Shown here one piece after another: positions 1 to 11,091 of a stretch of 64,000 bases of DNA; position 1 is the first letter of the stretch, and each line of letters opens with the position of its first letter. A program made the translations under genes and the position numbers. This DNA comes from Venturia oleaginea (Eukaryota > Ascomycota > Dothideomycetes > Venturiales > Venturiaceae). The DNA is taken from positions 310,001 through 374,000 of the forward strand of contig JABMLP010000016.1 of assembly GCA_013176395.1 (NCBI GenBank), read 5' to 3'. The notes under the pieces were generated by a model that saw only the letters and a program-made list of their open reading frames with translations, did no database searches and had not been told where the DNA came from.

Positions 1-782
1 AGAAAGCAAGACCTAGTATGGCTGGTATCGAGAAAGTCGGTTCTGCTGAGGACCGCGCTCGGGGTCCTGGAGGTCTGACTCTGGTCGACTCAAATGAAGA
101 GGACATACCATTCCATCCTGTTGGGGATCAGCTGTCCAACTTCTATCGAGGCGAAACAGCCGCACAACGCCGTCGTCGAGAAGCGAACACGCAAGACGAT
201 GACACGTCACGAGGTCGCCAAGGTCACAGCTCGTCGACTGAGAGATTAGAATTCGTTGATTCTCGGTCACGTCCTCAGCGACCAGTCGGTGCTCAAGCAT
301 TGAGGCCGGACGGAACTCAAGGCGAGGGCTCATCACGCGGACAAGGCCATTCCTATCTCGAAACAGGCGAGACGGCGGCTGAGAAGCGAAGACGTCTTGC
401 TGCTCTTGGTGGAGACGAAGATGATGATTCTAGCAGTGAGGAAGAAGGACCTGGCAGGGGTGAGAGAGATCCCATCGCTGCTGCTACCAGACGTAATCTT
501 CCAAGACGACCTGAGCCAGCGCTCCATGGTGGAAATCGAAACGAGCCCACGCGGGAGACCAGTCCGGTGGCTAGTCCTAGAATTACTTTTGCGGATGGCG
601 GGGCGCCTAATCGTAATTCTGCTACCCCGAGTAATAGGAGCTCTGTTGCTGGTGAGAGGGCTAGTGGGGAGGCGAGGCATAGTCGCCATAGTTCTCATGG
701 GATGAGGTTGAGGTGGGGTGCTGATGTTGGGACGAAACCTGGCGAGGGCAGCCAGGACAACGGGAAGGGGAAGAAGAAGTGA
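1..782 (+). CDS. C-terminal tail of a plasma-membrane Na+/H+ antiporter (Nha1/Sod2-like), 5' partial
   Basis: The frame is open from the first base of the window, so the ATG at 18 is probably internal and the membrane domain lies upstream. The visible part is a hydrophilic, charged, low-complexity tail of about 260 residues with no membrane segment. It carries two copies of a GETAA-x2-RRR box (near residues 45 and 117 of the visible part), an acidic DEDDDSSSEEE stretch, an ITFADG motif and a Lys-rich end (GKGKKK). From memory of the family, repeated GE-T/P-A-RRR boxes and an R-I-x-FA motif are typical of the long cytosolic C-terminus of fungal alkali-cation/proton antiporters, which regulates salt and pH homeostasis. 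The identity rests on this tail only; another protein with an acidic/basic tail is possible. Confidence 0.55.
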   Translation, partial: KARPSMAGIEKVGSAEDRARGPGGLTLVDSNEEDIPFHPVGDQLSNFYRGETAAQRRRREANTQDDDTSRGRQGHSSSTERLEFVDSRSRPQRPVGAQALRPDGTQGEGSSRGQGHSYLETGETAAEKRRRLAALGGDEDDDSSSEEEGPGRGERDPIAAATRRNLPRRPEPALHGGNRNEPTRETSPVASPRITFADGGAPNRNSATPSNRSSVAGERASGEARHSRHSSHGMRLRWGADVGTKPGEGSQDNGKGKKK

Positions 783-1622
783 TTGTTGCTAATGGATGCG
801 ACGCCTGGACGCAGAGGCGGAGTTGCAGATCGCTGTTTTCGAAAGTTGGTCTGTTGATATGATGTGCTTGCAGAAGCGCCAAAAAGGCATGGTGGGTGGC
901 TGTGGCTCTCACACTCGAAGAGTAGTGTTTAGATCTAATGGTTTAGACCATAATGTATATGGTTGTGACATTTTCAACTTGAGACATCTCTTTTTTATTC
1001 GATGCTGCTATCATGTTCAGGGCGTTATGGAGATGGATCGCTAAACCCTTTCTTTTCTTTTCATTCAACGATCCATCTACGCTATGCGTGGACAGCTGAG
1101 TCACTCCATCACGCTTCAACGATTCTGAATATTTCAACATCGTTGCTGATATTCACGATCCCTGGCAATATCAGAGTCGCGATTGTTCAGGATTTTTAAC
1201 CACTAGATCTCGATCTTAGCATGTGTTATTGAAATCCATTTATCAGGTATCACGCGTTCTTCTCCTCTGTAGCCTAAAGCCGTGAGGTTTTTGAATTGAA
1301 GAAGAAACGCCTTGGTAAGGCGACTATATTCTCCTTATAATTTCGAGTTTCGACATTTCTTTTTATATAATTACTTCATAAGCTATTGGTACTATTATAG
1401 CGAATATCTTATACGATTGTTTTAGTAAAACTGTTTACGATATCGGGAAGAGTTGAGCCCGCAGGCGTATTTCTGGGTAGAGTATAGAGTGGGGAAAAGC
1501 ACTACAAATAGTGTCGTCACTTCCAATCCAGGAACGATCCCCCCTACATCTCTTAATACACCACCACCAACATCCACCATGTCAAACTCCAACCAATCCC
1601 ACAACATCCACCCATTTTCGCC
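783..1622. other. Intergenic region without a recognisable gene
   Basis: This is the 3' flank of the antiporter and the 5' flank of the caleosin-like gene. It becomes AT-rich around 1320-1440. Only short, unrelated open frames are present and no RNA gene was recognised. Confidence 0.6.
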
Positions 1623-2150
1623 ATGTCACGTTTCAGCCCATTCCAAAAACACCTCCTCAACCTCCCTCTCCAAAAATCAAACATCATAACCCCGTACGAT
1701 AGTCTACGAGGCTTCCTATCCCTCGGACTCGATTTCCCCGTCGCTTTCGTATCTTCCATCGCGCTCCCTCTGCTCTATGGGAACGCAGGGTTCCTCTCCC
1801 ATAAAATCGACGTTGCCAAGATTCCGAGCGGGAGACAGCCGTCGCAGTTGGAGAATGTTGTGCTGGGTTCTCGGCAGAGGAATTGGTCAAGGAGAGAATT
1901 GTCAAGGTTGGTTGATGTGGAGTATCGAAGGAATGGAAGGAAATCAGGGAGGATAAAGAAGTTGTTTGATAAGGTTCATGTTTTGGGTGTATGGGTTATT
2001 GGCGCAAAGACACGGAGAGTTGGGAAGGGGAGGGTTGATGGAGAGGTCTTGGAAGCGTTTCAGAAGGGGAAGTTTTTTGAGATGATTAGGGCGAGGAGGA
2101 GAGATAGAGATGATGTTTTGCCGCTTTGGAGGGGCGGGCCTATCTCGTGA
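1623..2150 (+). CDS. Divergent caleosin-like protein (175 aa)
   Basis: Single-exon frame starting at ATG 1623. The order of features matches caleosin/peroxygenase proteins, the haem-binding lipid-droplet proteins. An N-terminal QKH motif (His10) is followed by an IITPYDSLRGFLSLG block (residues 21-35), which resembles the end of the caleosin EF-hand and the Y-R-G-F motif. Next comes a hydrophobic segment (about 36-56) with prolines at 39 and 49. A second histidine follows at residue 60, in the place where the family has its second haem ligand. The last third ends in GEVLEAFQKGKFFEMI, like the caleosin tail. The Asp-rich Ca2+ loop before IITPYD is missing, and at 175 residues the protein is shorter than most fungal members. 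It may be a degenerate paralogue or have an unrecognised upstream exon. A chance resemblance cannot be excluded. Confidence 0.45.
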   Translation: MSRFSPFQKHLLNLPLQKSNIITPYDSLRGFLSLGLDFPVAFVSSIALPLLYGNAGFLSHKIDVAKIPSGRQPSQLENVVLGSRQRNWSRRELSRLVDVEYRRNGRKSGRIKKLFDKVHVLGVWVIGAKTRRVGKGRVDGEVLEAFQKGKFFEMIRARRRDRDDVLPLWRGGPIS

Positions 2151-2167
2151 GTCTTTTTTTCGTTATT

Positions 2168-2557
2168 GCCTCGCCCTCGCCGACAATCCTATATTCTACT
2201 ATGGTCTGTTGGATAATAAACGTCAGTGGATCCCCGTTCCCGTTCTCCGATCCATACTTCACAGCAAGAATACCCTTAAGAAGATCTAGCTGCTAGTCAT
2301 TTATTATCCAACTCCAGCAGACCACAGTACACACTAGGCAGAAATTTGCAAGGTCTCTCCGACGGTCGCGTAGGCGTAAATTCGATCCATGCACACGCAT
2401 TCCTGAGAGCGGCCCTGCTTGGGCCGGTGCGAGGTAGGAACATCAAAGTTTTAGCATTATTTAGGTAAGGGTACGAGAAGTTTCTAAGCGGTCTGTAGTC
2501 TACAGCTAGAAGCTCTGATTTTTGAAAACGCCAAGTGTAGATGATTGTCGGCGAGGC
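2168..2557. repeat. Nested imperfect inverted repeats (fold-back segment)
   Basis: Outer arms: 2168-2188, where a GCCTCGCC motif is followed by GACAATC, pairs with 2543-2557 on the opposite strand. Inner arms: 2202-2220 (TGGTCTG then TTGGATAATAAA) pairs with 2300-2324, which has 6 extra bases between the same two blocks. On the left the two blocks lie 13 bp apart, on the right about 218 bp apart. This looks like an inverted duplication in which one copy lost roughly 200 bp. The segment lies just 3' of the caleosin-like stop codon. No target-site duplication was identified. Confidence 0.5.
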
Positions 2558-2920
2558 ATTATGTTTTGAGAGAGCGCTGCTGATACTTCTTTCTGTTGCA
2601 GCGTAACAGGACATTCATGGCTCGTGCGGAAAATGTTTGGTGTGTATGTTTATTTGGACGATCCAAAATCTCCATAACTAAAGAGTAGAGAAATGTTGGA
2701 GCTTCAATGGCGCGACTGGTTCCAAGATTTATTCTGTATGGTACGCTATACTTTGTCCGCAGTTGTTGCTGCCTGTTCAAATCGACAGATTGATATTTAA
2801 AGTTAAGTCAAAGCGACCTGTGTCGAGATTAAACATGAAATAGATCGCCAGCTTTTCTGCAACTTTTTCACGACCACCCCAAGCAATCTTCTCTTACCAC
2901 AGCCAGTTTCGCCATTCAAT

Positions 2921-4065
2921 ATGACAGACTCAGCTAGCTCGAACTCGATGTTTTACATTCTAAGTCTTCCTAACTACCTCTTCGGCCTCGGATTCGCCGC
3001 TGTGGACGAGGAAACTCATCGTGTTCGATTGGAGTGGCTCCAAGGCATATCTCAAGGTAGCTTTCCTCTCCTCGATTAGTTCTTTCTTAGTCTTTAAGCT
3101 GATATTGAAAACCCCAGTGCAAGTACGCGGACTACAACCAGTACGCGAGGAACTCTTCACGCGACTCACAACTTCTACGGCATTCCGCGACGCTGTCTTC
3201 TCTGAGAAAGAAGTGGAGATTATACGGGAGGAATTTGAGTCTCGGTGCATCGAAATTCACAAAATCAAGAATTGGAGCTCCGAAATCTTCATCAATTACG
3301 TCAAAGCGACCATGCCCGAAGCTCACAACACCAGACTGGCTGAATGCTCATCCATGATTTTTGACATCATGTCCCATCTTGCCGCATATCCTATCGCACC
3401 TTTCAACGAGTTTGCCTTGGATTTTCAAGGCCTTTTCCGCGCCCTCGCCTTTCTCACTGGACGCATCGATCGAGTCTACGCCGTTCCGAAGACGAAAAGT
3501 CCAAACCGTTGGATATCCCAACTATCAAGGCGACCCGATGAGATTATCTCAGAGACCATCTTCCGCTCTATGCCTCATAAAAGGCAACTAATGATACTAG
3601 ATCGCAAACCGGTTTTCGAACACCCGAATAAAGACGTTCTAGATGCCTTGGTAGTGCTCCAGCCCGTGAATCACGATGGTGACGTGCCAATCAGCAAATC
3701 TGAGCTCCGACAGTTTGCCGATAAAATCTCCCCATCTAGCCGGCCCAAGGATTCTCACTCTATCTGCCGGGTGAAACTTCTCCCTCTCCTGGAATTCATA
3801 TATGCCGTGGATCCAGCCAATCCGGATATTCAGATCATGATCAGAATAATGGCGCGCAAAGATAAGGGCAACGACAAGCTATCCCAGAAAGCTCTCAACA
3901 AAATGGTTCAAGGCAAAGATGCAATGGTGGGTTTCTCCTCTTGTCCGATTTTTTTTGGAAAACATTTACTAACCATGTCCTTTACAGAGAATTAGGCCTC
4001 CAAAGTCGAATTTTCAGCCTGTACGAGGCGGAGGCTACGAACCTTCCATATCGTCTCGACGATGA
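2921..4065 (+). CDS. Uncharacterised fungal protein, three exons (340 aa)
   Basis: Exons 2921-3056, 3118-3926 and 3988-4065. Intron 1 is GTAGCT..CCCCAG (61 bp). Intron 2 is GTGGGT..TTACAG (61 bp) with an ACTAAC branch site. The joined frame is exact, and splicing extends the C-terminus to a basic tail (GGGYEPSISSRR). The N-terminus is mildly hydrophobic (FYILSLPNYLFGLGFAA) but not a clear signal peptide. The middle is helical and charged, with DFQGLFRALAFLTGRIDRVY around residue 150 and a Lys-rich stretch near 300. No known family was recognised. Spliced structure and lack of stops support a real gene; function is unknown. Confidence 0.6.
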
Positions 4066-4443
4066 TGGGAAAGCCGATGGAAATCGCTATCCGTGGACTC
4101 ACCCTCCACGGGCATCGGAAGGCACGTCGTGGTGGTTTGCCTGGTAGAGCGGACTCTACCACACCACGAGCGATGCTCCTGGACACAGGGAAAACTCAGT
4201 ACGTAGTAAGAGATAGAAATACAGCGATTACACGAAGAGCAACGTATACTGGAAGTACCACGCTGGGCACCGAGTCGGAGGAGTTCAAGTCCCGCCAAGG
4301 CCGCACAAAGAGTCCAAAATTCTTAACTACGACTACTACCTTACCTACTTCCTACACCACCTCACCTACCCCGTACCGGGCGTGTACCGATACTTCCTCC
4401 GCAATAGTCTGAAGAGACTCCACCTTACCTACCTACCTACCCC

Positions 4444-5983
4444 TTACCTACCTTACCTACCTCACCTACCTTACCTACCTCACCTACCTTACCTACCTCA
4501 CCTACCTTACCTACCTCACCTACCTTACCTACCTCACCTACCTTACCTACCTCACCTACCTTACCTACCTCACCTACCTTACCTACCTCACCTACCTTAC
4601 CTACCTCACCTACCTTACCTACCTCACCTACCTTACCTACCTCACCTACCTTACCTACCTCACCTACCTTACCTACCTCACCTACCTTACCTACCTCACC
4701 TACCTTACCTACCTCACCTACCTTACCTACCTCACCTACCTTACCTACCTCACCTACCTTACCTACCTCACCTACCTTACCTACCTCACCTACCTTACCT
4801 ACCTCACCTACCTTACCTACCTCACCTACCTTACCTACCTCACCTACCTTACCTACCTCACCTACCTTACCTACCTCCTACCTTACCTACCTCACCTACC
4901 TTACCTACCTCACCTACCTTACCTACCTCACCTACCTTACCTACCTCACCTACCTTACCTACCTCACCTACCTTACCTACCTCACCTACCTTACCTACCT
5001 CACCTACCTTACCTACCTCACCTACCTTACCTACCTCACCTACCTTACCTACCTCACCTACCTTACCTACCTCACCTACCTTACCTACCTCACCTACCTT
5101 ACCTACCTCACCTACCTTACCTACCTCACCTACCTTACCTACCTCACCTACCTTACCTACCTCACCTACCTTACCTACCTCACCTACCTTACCTACCTCA
5201 CCTACCTTACCTACCTCACCTACCTTACCTACCTCACCTACCTTACCTACCTCACCTACCTTACCTACCTCACCTACCTTACCTACCTCACCTACCTTAC
5301 CTACCTCACCTACCTTACCTACCTCACCTACCTTACCTACCTCACCTACCTTACCTACCTCACCTACCTTACCTACCTCACCTACCTTACCTACCTCACC
5401 TACCTTACCTACCTCACCTACCTTACCTACCTCACCTACCTTACCTACCTCACCTACCTTACCTACCTCACCTACCTTACCTACCTCACCTACCTTACCT
5501 ACCTCACCTACCTTACCTACCTCACCTACCTTACCTACCTCACCTACCTTACCTACCTCACCTACCTTACCTACCTCACCTACCTTACCTACCTCACCTA
5601 CCTTACCTACCTCACCTACCTTACCTACCTCACCTACCTTACCTACCTCACCTACCTTACCTACCTCACCTACCTTACCTACCTCACCTACCTTACCTAC
5701 CTCACCTACCTTACCTACCTCACCTACCTTACCTACCTCACCTACCTTACCTACCTCACCTACCTTACCTACCTCACCTACCTTACCTACCTCACCTACC
5801 TTACCTACCTCACCTACCTTACCTACCTCACCTACCTTACCTACCTCACCTACCTTACCTACCTCACCTACCTTACCTACCTCACCTACCTACCTACCTA
5901 CCTACCTACCTACCTCACCTACCTTACCTACCTCACCTACCTTACCTACCTCACCTACCTTACCTACCTCACCTACCTTACCT
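4444..5983. repeat. Long tandem array of an 18-bp unit (about 85 copies), G-free on the + strand
   Basis: The unit is CACCTACCTTACCTACCT, itself two 9-mers that differ in their first base (C or T). The array is nearly perfect over about 1.54 kb. There are two visible breaks: a 2-nt deletion near 4878, and a stretch at about 5886-5914 collapsed to pure (ACCT)n. The + strand contains only A, C and T; the - strand has GG pairs every 4-5 bases. All three + frames are free of stops, so the long open frame across it (YLPHLP repeats, then TSPTLP repeats) is a by-product of composition. A GTCTGAAGAGAC motif flanks both ends (about 4407 and 5995). Confidence 0.95.
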
Positions 5984-6039
5984 ACCACGCAAAAGTCTGA
6001 AGAGACATCACCTCACCTACCAACAACGATGGCGCGAGA

Positions 6040-6300
6040 GTCCAAAGGGGCCGCAACAGGAGCTGGAGGATAAAGGGCAGGGCAACATCGAAAAGTGAGC
6101 GGAATAGAGAAGGTAAAGGGCAGGAGGAGAAGGAAAAAGGGCAGGGTAACATCGAAAAGTGAGCGGGGAGGAGGAGGACCACCCCCGGTACAGGGACAAA
6201 GGGCAGGGGTGATAGGGAGAAAAAGGGCAGGTTAAGGGTAGGAGAGTATTCTGATGATGTGAGTTGGGGGGGGGGGACAACGGATCACGGCAGGTTAAGG
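6040..6300. repeat. G-rich degenerate direct repeats next to the 18-bp array
   Basis: A unit beginning AAAGGGCAGGG and containing AACATCGAAAAGTGAGCGG occurs at 6072 and again at 6136 (period 64 bp). Shorter AAAGGGCAGG copies lie near 6115, 6199 and 6223. An 11-base G run sits at 6266-6276. Confidence 0.8.
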
Positions 6301-7071
6301 CATGGTATATACGGGGGATAGAAAATATCCGTACATGACGGTTCTCATATGAAACGACAGCAGATTTAAGGCTGAGGACACGGCTTAGGAGCCGTAGAGG
6401 AGCTGTACTGGCGGGAGTAGGATAGATGACCCGGGTAGTAAAGTAGAGGGCATAGTAAGAGTAGGTGTACGGCCAAGTCGAGAGATGTCAAGATAGCGAA
6501 GGGACCGGACCGTTGATAGCCCCCTTACGCACCGTATGGATTCCGCTCAGGATAGATCCGAGAGGCTTTTTCATCCCAGAGAGTTGGGTTTCTGCGATTG
6601 TAGATAGAGATTGTGGGCACACGGCACAGCAGCCATTACATACCACGTTAAATCTGATTATTATTTACAGAGAGTTATCCTCCTTGCCTTGGGCAGAATC
6701 TTCGTGGAGACGTTGCTGACTGGGCAGAGGAGAGAGGGTATTCAGAACGAGGGACCACTGCCAAAAATTCCCACGTGGAGGAGAAGTTATATGCCGAGAC
6801 CTCTCTATTACGAATGATCCTAAGTATAAGTTATAAGAAACTAGACTCCACACATGAACTTCAAAATCAAGTATATAAAGCCCTCAGAAAGCTGTTATTC
6901 CAGTATCACAGAACTCTCACACCACCAATTATATCTAGATCTCTGAATTCATTCAAGTACAATAGTCTTCGCGCCCACGACAGCTATCCCCATATCAGCG
7001 CAATAAAGAAAAAAAAGCAACTCCGAGCCATTCCAAATCATCCAAGGTAAATCAAGAATACCAGTTAATTA
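6301..7071. other. Intergenic region, no supported gene
   Basis: Several short open frames (60-90 codons) have no recognisable domain, splice structure or start context. A short perfect stem, ACGGCT-N4-AGCCGT, lies near 6380. Nothing else is supported. Confidence 0.5.
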
Positions 7072-7135
7072 ATCGATATCGATAAATTCCCAGCAACTCT
7101 AATCATGAAGATTGCCAGAAATTATCGATATCGAT
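7072..7135. repeat. Palindromic element, copy A (hairpin with 15-nt loop)
   Basis: Left arm ATCGATATCGATAA followed by ATTCCCAGCAA; loop 7097-7111 (15 nt); right arm TTGCCAGAAAT followed by TATCGATATCGAT. It lies about 300 bp downstream of the RAD5 stop codon. See copies at 60447, 60947 and 63175. Confidence 0.75.
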
Positions 7136-7430
7136 CCCGAGTAAAGAGAGTGCTATTAGACAGGCAAATTCTTAGACTACAAGATCGCAATGTAAGAGGT
7201 AAGGAACATGTTCAGTTTCTGGGCTTGCCCCAAAGAAATTGCTGTTCACCAAGTCCAGGCAGGTGTGCTGTGGACTGTTATCAGAACGGACATTTACAGT
7301 TGCTGAGGTGGGTGACATCCATCTATACTGCATGAGTACGACAGGCTATCTGCCGTCCTTGGTATATACGACAACCAATATATCATGCAAACCATGCTAT
7401 GCCACAGCGCTCGATGCCTCATGAATTGGA

Positions 7431-10400
7431 CTAGCTCAACAACTCCTTAATATCCTCGATCCGCTGGATCTTCTTCTCATCCTCGCTCATCATACCAAGC
7501 GAACTCGCACTGTCTCAGGTTAGCACCAGTAGAGGAAGCAAAGAAGACGGGCACACCCACATAAACATCTTCCTCTCCTGTATTCTAAGCATCTTCTCCT
7601 CAATACTCTCCCTAGCAATAAACCTCGTAATCTTTACCTCCTGATCCTGACCCATGCGATGAACACGATCAATAGCCTGCGCCTCAACCGCAAAACTCCA
7701 CCAGGGATCCATCATGAACACTCTCTTTGCTGCGGTAAGATTGAGGCCAACACCACCAGCTCTCAGTGACAACAGAAGCACAACGCCCTTCTTTGACTCG
7801 CGAAACTCGTCGAGGACTGCGGCGCGAGCTTTCTGGGTCATGGAGCCATCGAAACGAAGATAGCGGATACGATCCCGCGTGAGAGCTGGTTGGATTAAAT
7901 CAAGAAAGGATGTGAATTGTGAGAAGACAACACTCTTCATACTCGCGTCTTCTTTGCGGATGTTGTTAAGGTGAGCCATCAAAGCTCCAATTTTCGCACT
8001 GGCATCCACTCCAACTCGTCTTAGTGAGATACGTGGAGAAATACTCGGTTTCCTCTCCTCTTTGAAGATCGTTCCATCATCATCATCGTCTACATAATCA
8101 TGCCGTATAACTTCGAATACGTCGCGGGCATTGATCGGTTCGCGGCAATTGAAACACTTTGGCACTTCGCCGTTGTCGCGTTGGTGGTCAATGTAGCTTA
8201 ACAGACAAGCTTTGCAAGCACTGTGCCAACATCCAGTGACAGTCTGGATTTCCATGACTTCCTCTGAGCAGATCGGGCATTCGTCGGAGGCTTCGTCTTG
8301 TATCTGCTTGAGAACGTGGGCACCAAAACTATTCGCATCCTCTTCGACGGATTGTGCTTCAAAGCGTTCGATGAGATTTTGCAGGTCCATATCGTCAGCA
8401 AGACCATTGGCCACGTCGGCAGCAGCAGCCGCATCCTCCTCTTCTGCGACCATGTCCTTATTGCGCGTCAGAATAGGGTGGCAACAGGTCTGCCGCAAGC
8501 GCAGAATTTGGGCGAAGATGGTGGTATAAGACTTGAGCAGTGTTCCAGCTTCAATGTTGGCAGCCATCGTCCGTTTGGCTCGATTGAAAATGTAATCGTA
8601 AACATCCTTCTCAGCTTCTGAGAGGTCGATGCGATCGATGATGATGGTCTTTGGCGGAAGGGGGACCAAAGGTTCTCCGTCAGGGGTCTTCATATCTTTC
8701 GTCCGCCGCAGGACTAATGGTTCGAGGACTGTTTGTACTACATTTAGAGCTTGGATGAAATTCTTCGATTCAAAAGGCACCGTAATGAAAGTTTTCCAGA
8801 ACGAGAAATTGCTCCATGGTTCCACGCGAAGGAAATGGACAAGGCTGAAGAGATCTTCCAGGCGGTTCACAATAGGTGTCCCTGTCAGCACCCAGCGGTG
8901 TGTCGCCTTCAATTCGTAGCATGCCTTTGCAGTCTTCGCTTGTCGATTTTTGATAAAGTGTGCTTCATCGAGGATGATCCTGAAGTAATTGAGGGAGAAT
9001 AGGCCGCCAGAGCCGCCGCGATCACCGCCAGCGGCAGCAACCTGGTTGAACTCGGACAAAACGACACCATAGCTAGTGACAATGACATTTGGAGCAGACG
9101 CAGCATTGGCTTCACAACATAGGTTCTGGAGATTGACAGCTTTGTCACTACCGTAATACACCATTGTTTTGAGTGTTCCTGGCTTGCTTGCTTTTTCAGC
9201 TTCGCTCTGCCACTGGGAGAGTAGTGACATAGGTGCGATGACCAATGTGGTGACAGGTGCGTTAAGAATAGGGGCCGTACGATTTGCCAGTCGAGGCAGG
9301 TTGTTGATGGTTGTTGCATTAGTTTTCGGAAGATTTGCGAGATCTGTCCGATGCGAATGAACAAGACTGAGCATTTCGATAGTCTTCCCCAAACCCATTT
9401 CGTCAGCCAGTATACCGCCCAAACAATTCTGCTCTTGCACAGGAAAGTCTAAAGAAAGCTCTCCTTGATACGGATTGAGGTAAAAGTGATCTTGTTCGGC
9501 AATGATTGGTAGTTCCTTGCCATCACTGTCTTCGGTCGGCCAAGTGTATTCTTCCCACAGTGGATGCATGGATTGCTCTGATTTGTCCGCTTTTTCGTCT
9601 TTCTCTTTGCTCATCATCCAGTGTAGGGCCTGCCGTTGGTACTTGCGCAAGCTCATATTGAATGTGTCTGCGGGCTCTGCTTCCGGTGTATTGAAGTCGA
9701 ATGACTGAGCTTTCTTGTAAAGTGAATCCAACTGGTCTTGCTCGAGCTCCTGGCCCTCTTCTTCTTCAGAGGGAGGGGAAGAACCACCATTCTCTACAGG
9801 TTTGGCAGTACTCGAAGGACGTTCCGCAGCTTCGAGCAGGGCCTTGCGTTTGGAAGCCGCTGCCTGCTCGTTGGCTTTCGTGGGTTGGAGTTTGACTTCG
9901 TCCAGGAGTTTCACCAGAGCGACCTGACGAAGTCGCAGATTCCGCTCCTCGTCAGACTCCTTCGCCTCAAAAAGTGTGACTTCTCGATTCGAGTCCATCC
10001 GCTTAAGCTTATTGTCCTTGGCGAAAGCATCCTTGCACATGTAAACGTGTAATTGAAGGTATACAGTGTCCGAGGTCTTCAGTCGTTCTGGTGCAAATAC
10101 ACACGAGCCTAAAAATGTACATGTTTTCTGATCCAGAAGAGTTGAGATCCATGCGGCAACATCGTTCTCCAATCTCCCAACTTCCTCACCTCGTCGATTC
10201 GTGAAACGCACCACAATGTCTTGCTGAGCAGCTTTTGCTAACCTGCCTTTCTTGGTGGTAGCATCACGTTTTGCGGCGCGTTCTATGGAGACCTTCTCTC
10301 CATAGCTGATCAAGTTCGAACCGCTTCTCGTGGCCCATGCTGTGACTCCGAATGCTCCCAGATATCGTTCTCGCGGCGTGCCATTGTGAGTGGTACGTGT

Positions 10401-10882
10401 GACAGGGGGCGGTTGAAACGAAGAGGTCGTGGTTGTCTGGAAGGGCGAGGTTGACTTTTGAGGTGGAGGTTTTCCGAAGGTGGAACGACTAGATAGCGAT
10501 GTAGACTTGCTCCAAGATCCGTCCAAGTATATATTTATGGCTGTCGTCGGTGTTAGCCTTGCCCAAACGCGTAGCGGCGCCGTGTCCTACCTCTTTCTAT
10601 GTTGTTGCCACTGAGCTTCTTCAACTTTTCGACGACTGAAGTAGGCAACTCCTCTCCAGCAATTACATTCAGTAATTCAACATCGAAGCCACTCGGAACA
10701 CGATTCGAATCTCGTTCTTGTAAAGGGCCTGTGGAAGAGGACTGTGGTGTAATATCTGGAGTCGCGTTGCTTCCGTCCGATTTCGAGTCCTCAATTTTAA
10801 CAGATCTGTCTTGGACGGGCGAGTCTTCTACAAAGAATCTTCTCTTTTTGGCCGGTCTCTCCTCGATGTCTCCGAAGCTCAT
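7431..10882 (-). CDS. rad5: DNA repair protein RAD5 / HLTF-like helicase-ubiquitin ligase (1116 aa)
   Basis: Exons on the - strand: 10591-10882, 7561-10540 and 7431-7509. The introns are 50 and 51 bp with GCTAAC branch sites, and the joined frame is exact. Domains in order: acidic/Ser-rich N-terminus; HIRAN domain (about 155-275, starting ERYLGAFGVTAW); SWI2/SNF2 ATPase with LADEMGLGKTIEM (about 480) and DEAH (about 622); a RING finger embedded between the helicase lobes (CPICSEEV...CFNCREPI, about 850-900); helicase C lobe (SVVFSQFTSFLDL at about 970, LRAGGVGLNLT). This order (HIRAN, ATPase, RING inside ATPase) is diagnostic of Rad5. The protein polyubiquitinates PCNA with Ubc13-Mms2 and remodels stalled forks in the nucleus. 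The short third exon restores the conserved EDIKELL C-terminus. It shares a 209-bp promoter with the NDUFAF6-like gene; an ACGCGT (MCB-type) site lies at 10939. Confidence 0.95.
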
Positions 10883-11091
10883 GGTGTGTAATACAAGATT
10901 TGTAGATTGGTGTTTGTGTATTGGACAATAATCTGGCGACGCGTATAATCCGGCGATTCAGTGGACCCGCGTTATCACGCTAGGAAATCCAATCAAACGT
11001 CATGTATTTCTGTCAAATAATCATACGTTTCACCATGTTGTCGCATTGAGTGTCAACACCATGGAGAAGCTCTATACAACACCATAATCCA
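10883..11091. promoter_or_regulatory. Bidirectional promoter between rad5 and the NDUFAF6-like gene
   Basis: 209 bp separate two divergent start codons. It contains ACGCGT at 10939-10944, the MluI cell-cycle box bound by MBF in yeasts, plus another inside the first rad5 intron (about 10566). Function is inferred; one ACGCGT per few kb is expected by chance. Confidence 0.5.

Noticed and set aside
4230..4310. tRNA-like T-arm (GGAGTTCAAGTCCCGCC)
   Set aside because: No matching acceptor stem, D-arm or anticodon arm could be folded upstream.
4382..6073. 563-codon + strand open frame through the 18-bp array (YLPHLP and TSPTLP repeats)
   Set aside because: All three + frames of the repeat lack stops, so the frame follows from base composition; no unique domain flanks it and the 2-nt slip changes the repeat peptide midway.
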